Shown: one piece after another, positions 1-12,675 of the stretch
Numbering within the stretch: position 1 is the first letter of the stretch
Layout: each line of letters starts with the position of its first letter
Assembly: GCA_950295325.1 (NCBI GenBank)
Contig: OX485803.1
Coordinates: forward strand, 5,456,001-5,520,000
Length of the DNA: 64,000 nt
DNA from: Polytrichum commune
Taxonomy: Eukaryota > Streptophyta > Polytrichopsida > Polytrichales > Polytrichaceae
Direction of reading: 5' to 3'
Translations under genes and position numbers: made by a program
The notes under the pieces: model-generated
Database searches by the model: none
Seen by the model: the letters and a program-made list of their open reading frames with translations, nothing else
Told to the model about the DNA's origin: nothing

Positions 1-891
1 GGAGAGGCCGCACCGAACTGAAGGGAAGCGAGTCCGCATTGCTCACGGTCCTGAGGGAAAGAGTTGCGGCAGCGGGATGGATCTGAGGTAAGGGATGCCG
101 GAAACAAGGGCTAGATCAGGGGTTGAGCAAGCTCAGGAGGCAAGGCCTCAGTCTTGCAGGTAGGTGGGGGAACGAGTTTTACAATGTGACCACGAGGATT
201 TAAAGCTTGGGTGTACATTGAGCTCAAAATTTCAGAGGCAGAGGCGAATTCAAAGGCAGAGGGGCAGAATGGTGTGATAAGGCTGCTGGCTGGTTGGCAT
301 TCCGCAACCACGGCAGCAGGGCTGGCTCTCCTTGGGGGAGTGGAGATCTGGGAATGGGTAGAAAGAGATGGAAATGCCGCGTGGCATTCTCAGGCTGCCG
401 AGGCAACCCCTAAGCAGTGAGGAGTAACCGAACTCGGGACCTCTCGGCAGTTAGGCCACAGTGTAGGGAGATAGGGGAGATGCTGGTTTGAGTTCGGGAC
501 AGGGTAAGGCCCTGGAAGGGAACCGAAAGGGGCAGGGTTGCTCCCTTAAGTAGGAGGTTGGTGATTAGAGTTAATGCTTTGTTAGGGAGATGGGGAGTAG
601 TAGTAGCATTAAGCCAGTTGTTGACTTGGCATTAAATTAGTTAAATCTTAGTTAGCCAAGGGAGGGGGTCATGACTTGACATGGGTGTATCCGGATTGAA
701 GGACACATGGTAGCAAGTATTTATCAATGCTTGGACCTTGGGCCACTGGAATAAATATTGTGTGTTTTAAGATTTACTTGAGACAACTTGGATGCCACGC
801 GTGATGCCTAAGTAAGGTAAAACTAAGTTCATGTGAGCCTGAGACTCCCACCCGGACTACGACGCATAAGGGTGGGGGTTTAGGGCTGACA
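1..891 (+). mobile_element. Solo LTR, family A, 5' part outside the window
   Basis: The last ~55 bases (from about 837) match the end of the complete copy at 6740-8334: a short segment containing CGGACTACGACGC, a run of GGGTGGGGG and the terminus GGGCTGACA. The inside is GC-richer than its surroundings, as in the other copies. No primer-binding site follows the terminus and no internal retroelement sequence follows, so this is a solo LTR rather than the left end of a full element. The start and the left target duplication lie outside the window. Assignment rests on comparison inside this window only. Confidence 0.7.
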
Positions 892-1520
892 GAGGCATTC
901 AAAGGTGGTTGATGATTCTTGCTCACAAAGTTTCCCGCAATTAAACCACTTGGGGGGATATTGCCTCACCCAATTCTAGGGATGGGAATATGTTATCCAA
1001 CAACTGCTTGAGGTTTAAAATATCATTAATTGCTCACCCACAAGTCAAGTCTTACTCAATCTCTCTCCTCACTAAATTTTGGGCCATACAACTCATAAAT
1101 TTCCATGTGACATGCTTCTTATCATTTTGCATGTACCATTATATGATGGCTTTGTTTACCTTTTGCATGATCACATCCAAATACTTGACCTATGACCTTG
1201 CACTCCTACTGAATAAGCCCAAGGCCTCAAAAATTTCACATGCCCAACCCACAGAAGCAACAACAATTTGACGAACGTTCTTGGATCTGCATATGGAATG
1301 AAAAGTGGCCTCCGTCGAGGATGAAGATGCAAACCCCTCCCTGCATATCTCTCACACATGCAAGGATTTCAAGGCTTTTGGCATGAAATTTCATTTGTGT
1401 TTGATATTTACATGAGTGAGTGGACGGCTTCCGTGAATCTTCATTTGCATTGCAGATGTTAAAGTGCAAATACAAATGTAGATGCAAAGGGAGTGGGCTT
1501 GCTCTTAGCCCCCAACTCAA
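892..1520. other. No gene recognised; possible LINE 5' region
   Basis: Mixed-composition DNA between the solo LTR terminus and the first LINE-like coding signal. Open frames here are short and show no family motif. It may hold the 5' untranslated part of the LINE that follows, but nothing in the sequence proves that. Confidence 0.4.
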
Positions 1521-2225
1521 CAAAATCCACCACAGATGATGGATTCACGTTGGTTGCTTGCAAAGGTAAAGGGTAAGTCTAAGGTGGATGGGTCAAATCC
1601 GAAGGAAGCAGGTACCACAAAATTCCAAGAAGTCTACACAAGGTACAAATCTAGAGCTTCTAAGTTTGGCTCAATTTCTCCTCAAGGTACGAGTTCAACT
1701 AACTTAGAGGGATTTCCTAGAATTAACTTGGAGGTCGACAATGAAATGACAGAGGAGAGCCAGTAGCTACGAAATCCCATGCCTTAGAGAGTATGGTTGA
1801 AAAAGGAAAAGAATTTAGTCACTCCTTAAAGAGTTAATAGAGGTGAGCACCACAACGGCAGGGCCCACGACCATGAAATGGTCACCAAGAAAATTCTCGG
1901 GCACCAAAAGGAGAGCCTGTGAGGAGGAAGAAGGCTCTGATTGTGATATTCCCAAGAGCCCATCCTCTCTAGCCTTTGTGCCTTTTGCAGGTATTCTAAA
2001 CTCCCCAACTATCCCACTATACCTAAAGCAAATAGATAATCAGGAGGATGAATTCATTGAAGTTAGTGTCCCAAAAGCTCAAAACATGGACCAATCACTT
2101 AGCCAATTTCCGGATATAATTACATCACTTAGTCCATTCCCGGATATAATTACCATGGTCGCTAACATGTCCAGAGGGAATATGATTTTTCCCCTCCACC
2201 CCATTTTCCTGGCCCCTAGCTAGTG
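1521..2225 (+). pseudogene. LINE ORF1-like remnant
   Basis: The peptide DDGFTLVACKGKG is read from 1535 and continues, after one frame change, as GKSKVDGSNPKEAGTTKFQE and further charged residues. A start of the form DGFTLV followed by a lysine/glycine-rich stretch is common in the nucleic-acid-binding first protein of plant LINEs. I see no intact RRM or CCHC zinc knuckle. The frame breaks several times before about 2225. The assignment depends mainly on its position just upstream of the endonuclease. Confidence 0.5.
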
Positions 2226-2735
2226 TAGGATGCTCCTCTCACGCACATGTGAGTCAGTTAGCAGCCATTCTCAAGCACATCAGGATAATGGAAGATGAGG
2301 ATCTCGAGGTGTTTGTTGACACCCTAGATAATCTATCTACACCATGGCCAAGGACGTCCTACGAACAGACACTCTATTCACTTTGGCCCCCCTCACAGGG
2401 GTTGGAGTTCTTCTTCTTCTTATCTACACCTATCTCACCATTTCCTGCAAGTTTTCCGAATGCTAGAGCGTTGACATTACTTTCACCAAATGTGTTGCAA
2501 TCTCCTTGTCGAAGAAATGAAGCATGGAGGCAATTCTTCTAGAATCTAGAAGGTGAAGCTCGTTGAGAAGTTACCAAGGTGATGAGTGTTCGTGGCATGA
2601 AATCCTTAGCCCACAGGACGACCCAACAACACAATGAGATGGCTCCAAGTTTCAACTTGTGAAGGAGCTACAATAGGTTCTCGTATGAAGATATGAGTAA
2701 GCAAGGCTCGCATCCTTCACATCCTCTCGGTGATG

Positions 2736-3250
2736 TTAGGGATCATTCTGTCTCATTCTGTTAGGGGAGTCAACCAAGATCGTAAACTTGGGGTCATTAG
2801 GGACTATCTTACCGGTCTTACGTCTAAGGTTGATGTCATGTGTTTGCAAGAACATAAAATAGGGGGTGGAAAAGTAGATAGAAATATTAGGATGCTATAG
2901 AAAAGAGATAATTTCTGGTTTATGAAAGCTAATCTTAGTAATGATGTAGAGGATGGGAGACAAAGTGTTGGGAGAGGTGGAATTGCTACGTGCTTCCACC
3001 CTAGACTTCGACCACTATTTTGGATTAAGTCTATTTTGTCATAAATTAAGTTCAATTAATTAGATTTAAAGGATTAGAAGGGTAACACCTAGGGATTCTC
3101 AACCTTTATGCTTCAAATATGGTAGATGAAAGGTTTGCCACGTGCCACAAATTCTTTCACTCTCTTCCAACAAATTGTAGGTGGATTATGGCTGGTAATT
3201 TCAACATGGTGGAGAGGGTCCATGTCATCTTGTAGCCGAATAGTGGGATT
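2736..3250 (+). pseudogene. LINE ORF2 remnant: AP-endonuclease domain
   Basis: From 2766 the plus strand encodes GVNQDRKLGVIRDYL, then VDVMCLQEHKI, the classic start of the plant LINE endonuclease in which the Q-E pair includes the metal-binding glutamate. Further on are GRGGIATCFHPRL (about 2970), LNLYASNMVDERF (about 3100) and GNFNMVE (about 3194-3214), the last matching the family's GDFN(M/I)VE with D changed to N. In-frame stops and frame changes separate these blocks, so no active endonuclease could be made. In the intact family this domain nicks target DNA to prime reverse transcription. Confidence 0.8.
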
Positions 3251-4769
3251 AAATAAAGAACTTGCTTGGGAGGATGTTTAAAACAAATAGAACATAGATG
3301 ATTATTTCCGTGGAGATGGATGTCCCATCTTCTCTTGGGATAATTTACATGATGATGGAACTAGAGTACTTGGATGGCTTGATGGATTCTACTTATTCTT
3401 TAGCTCACTCCAACACCCTTCTTCTCATGTTCTTCATTATAAAATGGCAAGTATCACTATATTCGTTAATTGGAGACTTTTTCATGATTTGGAGACTAAT
3501 CAAGGACTTCAAGTCCGATATCGTGTTTAGTGCATGTTTTGATTATGATATAGATACTTATTATATTTAGAAATATATATACTCCTCATGCATGAATATG
3601 TAGAAAGTTCATTATTAATGTTCCCCACGTTCACAATATTGCATCCCAAACTATGAGGTAAGTTTATTTTGAGACTTTCCAAAGTCTCCAATTAGCGAAT
3701 ATAATGATTGACTCCTTTTTCTCTAATCACCACCCGGTTTCCCTCCTTATAACCTCAATAATAGCCCTCATGGCGGATCATCTTGGAAGGCTAATGCTAG
3801 GTTTCTCCAAGAAGCCAACGATCCTCTTAAACCAATGTGGAAACGCTTCCTCTCCAAATGCCTCTTTACTAAACTTAGGAACACAGCTAGGTACTATAAT
3901 TTTTTGTAATGGTAAAGAAATTAAATATAGACTAGAAAAAAATAGACTTAAAAAGTCCCTTGCATTTTGGCAAGTCCAACTTCATTCAGATCCACATGAT
4001 GAAGTGAATAAAGCGTCCACTAAGGATTGTTGGGCTCAACTACAAGCTCTTGTAGATAGGAAAGAAGATGGACATAGGATTCGGTCTAGAACTAAATCGA
4101 TGGAATTTATGATAGGCTTAACAAGTATATTTCTCTTTAGTTAAAGAGCGTCCGGCACGTGGTCTCATTATTGAGTTGTATGATGAGGATAAGAGAGTGG
4201 TCTCCTCGAGAGTAGACCTTGCTAGAGTTTGCAATTAGTTCTAATCCAAACCTCACTCCACCTAGAGATGGATGGGTAACACGAGGATTGTTGCATGGAG
4301 CTACTAAGGTAGAAATACCATAACCCGTGAAAATAAGGTGATTCACATTGAAGATCTGGTCTGACAATCATGAGATAATTTTCCAGGATAGACGAGAAGG
4401 ATTCATGAAGAATGCAAGTTGTTTCATATTTTTCTGCCCTATACAAAAAAATGCTACAATTTTTCAAAGTGGAAAGTTGTCTAAACCCCTACTCGTTCAC
4501 TAGATACTCCCTACACCGAACACTGTAATCTGCATTTCCATACACAACATCGCTTAAATCGGTTACCTCATGAGTATATTAACACTTGACTCCCATTGGC
4601 TACACTAAGTGTGCACGCATTGAAGTTGCCGCCGAGCCATGACCAGTTTTAGAAATGGCACTTCACCATTATGACGACGGTCTAGAGCACGGCTAGAGGG
4701 TGGTTAACGGGTTATGGTATTTCTACCTTAATTTGAATCCCAGTTAAATTTTTAAAGCCTCTTAGAAGG

Positions 4770-5670
4770 TGTTGGAGGTTCCTATCACCAAAGAGGAACT
4801 CCAAGTACTTGCAAAGGGGAAAAGTCTAGGCCCAGATGGTCTCACGGCCAATTTCTTCAAGGCATACTAAGACTTCATGTGCAGTGACTTTACGACTATG
4901 GTGAATGAATTATTAGCAAGGGCACGGTTCCCAAATGGTGTTACACGTGACGTCATCATGCTTTTGTTCGAGGAAGGGAATAGGTTGAAATTGACAAATT
5001 GGCGACCAAATACTATACTCAACACTACTTATAAAATCTTTGCCAAAGCATTGCAAAGGTGACTTCAACCAATTATGGTGGAGGTAATCGATGGCAACCA
5101 TACTATTTTCATTCCCTTTAAATATATTCTTGATAATATTCCTGTAACAAATGAATTAATCCACTAGGCAAAGGAGTCAAGACAAGATTCAATTTTCCTT
5201 AAACGTGATTTTAGCAAAGCATTTATTTCAACTTAGTGTGAAATAATAGATGCATGATTCCTTTATCCACATGGTTAGAATCTTATCAAGAATATTGTGG
5301 TATCTGTCAATATCAATAATTAATCGACATAACCCTTTGAACTGCATAGAGGTGTCCGTCAAAGGTTTCCATTGGCCCCTACCTAAATGTGGTGGTCAAA
5401 GGTGATGTGAGGGGAGGCCATATTCAATGTATCTCTCTTTCTCATAGCAACATCCAACATATTATTAGTCAGCATGCCAATGATACTTCCTTCATAGTGA
5501 AAGCGGGCAAATCTAGTGTTGATAATCTTGTTGGGATCCTACACAAGTTTGAAATTGCTTTTGGGTTGGAGATCAATTGGACTAAGAGCGCATGGCATAC
5601 TGATGCAGCTACGACACTCCACCATGTGGATGAGGAAGCACCCATGGAAGTAGGGCCTTTCCAATGACTC
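4770..5670 (+). pseudogene. LINE ORF2 remnant: reverse transcriptase domain
   Basis: Blocks in order are: ITKEELQVLAKGKSLGPDGL (about 4790) followed by a stop where the family has W before DFM; FEEGNRLKLTNWRPNTILN (about 4970) leading into NTTYKIFAKALQR; a stretch reading ILDNIPVTNELIH; LKRDFSKAF (about 5200-5222); LHRGVRQRFPLAP (about 5345); and ISQHANDTSF (about 5467-5496). The last block is the catalytic YADD/FADD region, which here reads H-A-N-D at 5473-5484, so one catalytic aspartate and the aromatic residue are lost. GLEINWTKSA (about 5565) follows as expected. Stops and frame changes confirm that it is a pseudogene. The match to L1-type plant reverse transcriptases is clear by eye. 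Confidence 0.85.
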
Positions 5671-6739
5671 CTCTAAATTCTTTGGTACTCCGTTTGGCCT
5701 ACAACTTGACTTGAAGAATATTGACCAATTCTTGATAGGTTATGTCAAGAATAAGCTTAAATACTGGAATTTCCTTTGGTTTGGTTATGAAAACATAGCA
5801 CGTGCTCGGGTTAGCCAGGATGACTGCACTATGGCCAAAATGGTTGGAGACCTCAGTCTTACCTCTCTAGTGATATTATGAAAGCACTTATAAGCAAGTG
5901 GATTATTCAAGCACTTCTCCCAAACCACTCAAACATGCAAGTACTATTAAGATATTGCATTAACCAACTGCAACCTTTCAGTCATGATAGATGGGGTTCA
6001 TCTTCTCTTTGGTTGTTCTCCCCAACTTTCTCCATCAAATGCAAGTCCAAAATTTGGCGGCACATTGCTCAAGCATGGATGGTGATGGCACACACAACTA
6101 CTTTCCTTTCTCCGTCTTGCCGTAAAGACATTTTGCAACTTAGCTTTTGGTGGAGGATGGAGTACGACTAGTCAAAATTCGGCATTACCATGAATAGGAG
6201 TTTTGTCTTGTATAAGAAAAGCATGAGACATTTCCAAGGTATTTGGGACCCGGCCCGGGATGGCTTACTCGAGTGGGAGATTGCGCGGAAAGATTCTCCC
6301 TCCCAAAGGTCTACTATGACTTCTAGCTCAAGTTGTTTAAAAACACTATGGGAATCTTAGAAAGAAGTTTCTTAGCAAACATAATGTTTTTCCTACATCA
6401 CAAAAATGTGTTAACTTTGTACATGACTCAGGAGGATCTACTCCCTAAATGGGTGGTAAATTTGGCTATTTTAAGGAATTTAGATTTGGGTTGGTACAAT
6501 TTAGTGTTAGATTCATGGGAACCTTTCCTAAATCCAAAGTCAGGTCATAATTTTTACCTTTGAAGAGGTGTTACCCAATGCAAGGACTATGGAACCAGCT
6601 ACCGTTTTCTCAGGTTGCATGATGAGGGTGAGAGTTGATATGTTGACTAGAGGTTGTGCTTAAATTAAAATTACTCCATTTTTTAGGAAGTTGTATCAAT
6701 TCATCTTTGACCCCGCAAAATAATAGTGGTTGGAGGTGA

Positions 6740-8334
6740 TGTGAGCCCAAAATTTAGGCCACATATGTCCTTAAGCCTTTAGAAGTTATTAAGGTGTGGG
6801 CTTGAATTCTTTGTCGAGCTATTAACCATAAAAATAGTGTGAGCTTTGAAATTGGAATTGTGTTAAGTTATGGGTAGGATGTGGGTTTAGGGGTAGTAAG
6901 ACTAAGAGTGACACATAAAGCTAGGGGGTAGAAGGCTTAATTGTCGTTGACTTACACAAAAGCATAAAAAGAGTGAGGTAGGAGATGTGTTAGAATTATG
7001 CGGGAAGAAGAACATTAGTTCTTGTGGCAGTAGGAATACAAGCAAAGTAGGGGAATTGTTAGGATTTAATTAGGAAGGACTAGGAAGTTGGGACCAAGGT
7101 CTCGAAGGGTCATGGATCAATTAACCAGCGAAGGAGGGGGGCCTGTTCGAATTAGGCTGGACTCGCGGCACCCTAGGAAAATTCGGATCCCTGGCATCGG
7201 ACTGGGCGGTTGAGGCTCTGGGTGCCACAGTTGTGCTCTCACATCTCAGGAGAACAGGGGTAGCACCGAGGAGCGGGAGGCTGCCGAATTGAGAACAGGG
7301 GCAACACCGAGGAGCGGGAGGCTGCCGAATTGAGAACAGGGGCAACACTGAGGAGCGGGAGGCTACCGAATTGAGAACAGGATGGTTGTTACTGGGCACG
7401 GACAATCTAGCCGCGCAGGAGGACGGGATCTGGTTGTGGTTGAGGCAATGTAGCTCAATAAAGAGGATTCTGAGGGAGGCTCAGTGAAGGCCTTCGAAAA
7501 CTCCAGTGTGGATCTGAAAAATTCTGAGTCAAGCGTTCTGTTCAATCTTCCTGAGGGATTGGCATTCTCAACTGGAAGAAAAGAATGGTAAGGAAATCAC
7601 TCAGGCATAATGCTTGCACGGCATTAAGGATGGACTCGTGAGCATGAGCAGCCGAGAGCTGAACATGGAACTTGTAGGATGGCAGCTATGCAGGCTGGGC
7701 CTTTCTCTACCAGATTATCCCGAGGTGCAAGGCCACATTGTGGCGAGTGATTGGTTCGGAGGGAAAGGGAGCATGCTCATGGGAAGGAGGGGACTGAGGC
7801 AGTGGTGAAAATGGCAGTCTGGGCGCACATCAAACTACCCTAGGTGTCGAGAAGGGGATCAGCTGCCTCAGCTATGGGGCAGTTCAGTAGCGAGGTTGTG
7901 GCCTAAAGGTGTTGGTTAGTTGACCAAGGCACTTACCGAAGACTGGCGGTTAGAGGCAGCCTGGAGCTGGACATGGGACTTCCAGGGATCTGAATGCATT
8001 CTGGGGGATGATGGGGGACTAAAAGGGTTGGGCATAGTCATTATTCGGAGACGGGACTACTCAAGGCCGAGTTATTAGTGTAAGGGTACAAGGTTCTTTG
8101 GGTTTAGTGAGTAGTTAGGGCTTGGGTGAATGTGTTTTGAAAAGAGTGCAAGGAACAACAATATTTCTAAATACTTGGAGTTCCGTGTACATGAAATAAA
8201 GTTTGGAATGTTAGAACACATCCATTGTGGATGCATTGGGGCAATTATAAGAATGGTAGTATTAATCCTAGACATGTCAACCTGAAACTCCTACTCGGAC
8301 TATGACGCCTAAGGGTGGGAGTTTTGGGCTGACA
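6740..8334 (+). mobile_element. Solo LTR, family A, complete (1595 bp)
   Basis: It begins TGTGAGCCC and ends GGGCTGACA, against the family terminus GGGCTCACA seen in the reverse copies. The terminal ~55 bases match the copy ending at 891. The flanking pentamers are GGTGA and TATGA (3 of 5 identical), a poorly preserved target duplication. There is no internal retroelement domain and no second LTR. It lies inside the LINE, so it inserted after the LINE. Length is close to that of the reverse copy at 14374-15976 (1603 bp). Confidence 0.8.
7252..7374. repeat. 41-bp minisatellite, three copies, inside the LTR
   Basis: Three consecutive 41-bp units start with GAACAGGGG at 7252, 7293 and 7334; a fourth start is seen at 7375. 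Each unit contains GAGGAGCGGGAGGCT and CCGAATTGA. The units differ at only a few positions, so the expansion looks recent relative to the LTR. Confidence 0.9.
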
Positions 8335-8989
8335 TATGACTCCTTTTTGGTGTGCTCTGCTAAGCTTGGATGTTCCTAGATCACTACACAAGCCACCCTT
8401 AAGAAATCAATTCTTGACAAGTGGAAGAATAAGATCACTCCAACTTCCCCAAGTTGAAACTTGATTTGGCACAACCACAAGGTGCAAAAAGAAGCTACCT
8501 TCCCTTGGTTGGCACTTCAAAAGGTAGTGGTCATGAATGAATTGCGGGGAAGGATCTCAACCATGATCTATAAATATTGTGGTCCTCACCAAATAGAATA
8601 TGTGAAGGTTCTTCAACTGCATGCTTGCTCACCATGTTTGGCCCTATAATGCTAACATCATTTAGCAAAAAAACATTAAGGTAACTTTGGTTCCCATGAG
8701 TCATTTTCTGTGAGACATTTGGTAAGCATCTCAATAAGGACTCTTTGAAACCTTTTAATAAAATATGGTTTTTCTTAAGGAGTGGCCTTCTGTGGATTAT
8801 TTGGTGCCAACAGAATAACCTGATTTTCAACAACACTTCCTAACTTGGGAAAAGACGATTTATAACGAAAGTGAAAATTGTCTTATATTGTGATGAGTTG
8901 TGGGTGTGCACATTTTGAATCATTTTAATATCTCGGGGAGGTGACTATCAAAATTTAAGAAAAGCACGTGAGATAAAAAAAAAGGGTCA

Positions 8990-10619
8990 ATTTAATTCGT
9001 TTACGGTCAAATTTATAATTTTGTTAGATCTACCATATCATTGTAAATATAAACCCTACATGATTATATGTAAAATAGGGTGGTGGATAATTCTGTCATT
9101 TTAGTAATCAGTAGAGAAAAATTAGGTCATAGACATAGGATCCCCCTAAAAGTGCTAGGTAGGATCACTAAAATAATCATGGGTTTGAGTACTTGGATGA
9201 AGAAGTGTGTAATTTCTATCCAAATTTGAATCAAGCGTGTTAGTATGGAGGGAAATGTCGTGGGATTTTTTTGAGGAAGACAAGGTGGAGTGGTTGGAGA
9301 TTTTGAAGGTTACCCCCCTCATGCCATGACCTAGATTTAGAGATTTGTCATCATTGGTGCTAAACCTCTCATAATTTATTAGTCTTATCATGACATTGTA
9401 GAGGATGTTTAACATGTATCTTAATAGTATTGGAGTGTGCATAGTTGTATCCTAACCCTTCATATTATAAATATTTGTTAGTAGGTTTGAATGGGACTAT
9501 AGTTGAATGTGTATGTGAACACAACTAAAATAGATGTTTTAATTTTTTTTGTATTTAGCTTTCTTATACTTGAATGCAACCTTAATTTTTTGGAGTAGGT
9601 AGTTGAGCAAAATTTCATGTATTGTCATAATTTCATGTATTTCTAGTTTTGTTCTATCCATGTTATAATCACGATTTGTTTTATTTGTGTTTACAACTTG
9701 TCTATTTCAACTTGTATATTTTGTCATCACCATGTTTATTTGTAACCCTTCAACTAGTATCCAAAATGGTACTTTAAATGATTTAGGATTGGTCTTACTA
9801 ATTGAAACCAAATGAATGACAATTTGAATGGTATGCAATGTTTGTTGCTCAGATAGTCGGTTTCGCACTACTATAGTATTCCATCCACTATTTGGTACTT
9901 GTATGATTTATTAAAAAAAAATGCCAAAAAGTATCCTTTCTAAATAATTACAAATAAATACAGGGAGTTTAAAAATACATCAAAGTAGTTCTTTCTACAA
10001 ATAGGGAGCGATAATTTATTCACAAGTGCATAAGTATTTCCTCATTAAATACCCCATTATCGCATGTGGTTATGAAACGTAAGGGGGTGTGATCGCCCTG
10101 AGTTTGGTAGTTTGTGGGAAGATCAATTGTTTGAAGTCTTGGAGAATAAGGATAATATCTTTCTCATAAAAAGAAGTATGAATAATCACAACTTTAATTT
10201 GTTGATTGCAGAGATGCGTTCTAATAATCATGTGTCAAAAGCACACATGTATTTTCTCATTGTTGGCGTATCCCTATGTCTTTAGTAAGGTCCATTTTGG
10301 AACTAAGTTTGTTACTTGTGGTCGGGAGGGTAATTCTTCTATATCTCTTTCTTTGACAACAATGGGAAAATGGTCAGTGTATCTATGTACATGATTGGAC
10401 TTAGGAATGGTTTTTAATAAAATGTTATGCATTTGGAATTGAATTCATAGGGCAAGTGTGGGGGCATAGACATGTGAATTGGAATAATCTGGCTAGTCTG
10501 GTTACTATAGTGCCCATCCCGAGAGGGGTTAGTAGTCCTACACCACTGGTATTATGTCATGAGGGTATAACACCAAGGGTGGGTCGAACGGGCATTCCAA
10601 TCACGTTGATCGCATGATC
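8990..10619. other. AT-rich stretch, no gene seen
   Basis: AT-rich DNA with A and T runs (about 9544, 9912). Open frames are under 100 codons and show no motif. A weak pair GTGAATTGGAAT (about 10474) and ATTCCAATCAC (about 10594) brackets ~130 bp but is too short to call an element. Confidence 0.5.
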
Positions 10620-10621
10620 AG

Positions 10622-10643
10622 CTCTCTCTCTCTCTCTCTCTCT
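10622..10643. repeat. (CT)n microsatellite
   Basis: An uninterrupted run of about eleven CT dinucleotides. Confidence 0.95.
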
Positions 10644-10649
10644 TGGAAT

Positions 10650-12650
10650 TGTCTCCATAGTGCAATTTTTTTTATGACATGACTCAATTGATTGTGTGAT
10701 TATCTCGACCCCATAGTGAAGATGGGTACAATCTACCCTTTATATCTATTAGCAATGGGGACTAGAAATTCTCCTAACACATATAGAATGTTAACACCTT
10801 AACACATACAAAGTTTAACAAAAAAAAAGATAACACTTATATATGTAGTGCAAGTAAAATTTTATTGTAACATTAAATGAAGTTTCGAAATACAAGTGAG
10901 GAGTTCACTCCTCTATATCCATTCTTCTAGGATGGAAGAAGGCATCTATCCACAAAAATTAGACCAACATCCTCACATTTCAAAGACAAAACATACGGTT
11001 GCAGCATGAGAGTTGGAAGGCAAAATTTGGACAAGCATAACTCACTCATTGGATGCCGGAACTCAACAAAATTTACTACCATTGAAAAAATTTGTTCAAT
11101 AGCTTTCTAATGATATGTGATTTGAGCTTCAAAAATCTGAAAGTTAAAAATAACATCCTCAAGGTCACGAGCATTAATACATTGTTGTTCAAGCAACTAG
11201 GGCAAAATAAGATTAATGAAACTTGAGAGGGACTTGCAATCAATATCCTGGACTTCATCATATGGAATTTTAACACTTATAGAGGTAACAAATATAGAGG
11301 GCAGACAATATCTTGGTCAAAGTCAAAAGCTAATCAATATGTCAACCTTCAATCATTTGTACTTATTTTCTTCGCTAAGGTATAAATTCATTTGTTAGTG
11401 CAGTATTTTCTTGGACTCATATCTGATATAAAAGTAATGCTATTGTTTGGATCATCAAACATTTTGTTGTGAATGGAAAGCTAGAGTTCATCCAACTCCA
11501 ACACAAGATGTTGCGATCATGATTGATACACAAACTCCTATTATTTTATGTGTGTTATTGGGTATAATTGAATGTCCTTCATATTCCCTTTATTCCTCCT
11601 CTATCATCTTCTCATTCACAAAAGAAAAAGAAAAAATAACGCCGGTATTATATACCGGCATGAATGCGAGCCCGTTAGCCCTGTATTGATCACGGTGCTC
11701 TCATTCACATATAATTTTGGATTTACCCGAAGGTCTACTAGTTCCAGCCATTTCATGTCCTCTAAATATTCTTCTTTCTAGGAACACACATAATCGAAAG
11801 GACATTAAGACGACACACTTTGTTTTGAGTTCGCAGATAGGTACAATACCGATGATGCTCCATTGCAAAACTCCTTCTTCCGGAGTTTAAGGTGATTATG
11901 GATGCTGAGAGGGGGCTATACATGAGCACTTCATAAATAAACTTGCCCATCTAAAAAACCCAAAAACCATCATCAAAATCTTCATGAAAAACATACATCA
12001 AAATGTCATTAAGTACCTCACATACTTTGTTCTAAACAAAAGGTAACCTGACAATAAACAAGCACCCATTCCTCCCCCCAAATAAAAAAGGATTACTAGT
12101 ACATTTTTAGAGCCCACTTCCTACATGAGGCATAAAACCTCATACTGCATCATAACCAGTGATCAACATTAGGTTGACGGGCTCACATTCATGCTAGTAC
12201 CTAGATACATGCGTTACTTTTTATTTTATTTATTTTATGGATGCTAAGAGGACATTCAATTATGCCCAATAACAGGCGGGGCGTCAATGATTTGTCAATG
12301 TGTTTTCTAGTGAACACGTTGCTTACGGTATTTCGGTATTTCGAACCTCTATGTGCCCATTTTTAGGTTCTAAATGAGTTTGTAAATTGTGAAGCAAGCT
12401 AATATGCATGAACTAAATCAACTTCATTATTGGTAGACTAGGTGTTTTTGTGTCATGATGTTCCTCCATTAACGAAGCAACAATGGATATGTTCTTCAAT
12501 CGCATTTTGTAGAATTGCAGCTCATGAAAGGAAATGTGTCATGGTGAGGTGGATGAGAAACATATCTAGATTCATGTAGAGACTTTCTTTAAACCATGAG
12601 AACTTATACCTGATGCTTATGCATCAAGTTTTAACACATTTCATCTTGAC
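10650..12650. other. No gene seen; one short perfect palindrome
   Basis: No recognisable coding or element signal. A perfect hairpin lies at 11641-11659: GCCGGTAT, loop TAT, ATACCGGC. The G+C-rich stem stands out from the AT-rich surroundings. It is followed by a C/G-richer patch to about 11700. Confidence 0.4.
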
Positions 12651-12660
12651 TTCTTTATTG

Positions 12661-12675
12661 TTATTATTATTATTT
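12661..12675. repeat. (TTA)n microsatellite
   Basis: Five TTA triplets in an AT-rich context. Confidence 0.8.

Larger units (their letters stand above)
6540..8905 (+). pseudogene. LINE ORF2 remnant: C-terminal zf-RVT region, interrupted by an LTR
   Basis: Before the LTR the reading is FEEVLPNARTMEPATVF, then ITPFFRKLYQFIFDPAK. After it comes KSILDKWKNKITPTSPS, then LIWHNHKVQKEATFPWLALQ, VVVMNELRGRIS and, in another frame near 8760-8815, KIWFFLRSGLLWIIW followed by NNLIFNN in a degraded form. The W..LIWH..KVQKK..FLWLALQ pattern is that of the zf-RVT domain near the end of plant LINE ORF2. The fragment at 19842-20515 repeats these blocks, which supports one family. Confidence 0.75.
1521..8985 (+). 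mobile_element. Decayed non-LTR retrotransposon (plant L1-type LINE), split by a solo LTR
   Basis: Coding signals occur in the order expected for a plant L1-type LINE: an ORF1-like start (about 1535), AP-endonuclease (from 2766), reverse transcriptase (about 4770-5670), and a C-terminal zf-RVT region (about 6540-6739, continuing 8335-8905). Reading requires repeated frame changes and passes stop codons, so it is dead. The LTR at 6740-8334 sits inside the C-terminal region: the reading before it (ending FDPAK..WLEV) and after it (starting near 8340 and leading to LIWHNHKVQKEATFPWLALQ) continue one protein. The 3' end is placed near the A-run at about 8975. A second fragment of the same family lies at 19842-20515 in reverse. 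Confidence 0.8.

Noticed and set aside
892-6739. Region between two family A LTRs as the inside of one complete LTR retrotransposon
   Set aside because: The enclosed coding sequence is a LINE, which continues on the far side of the second LTR. There is no primer-binding site or polypurine tract next to the LTRs.
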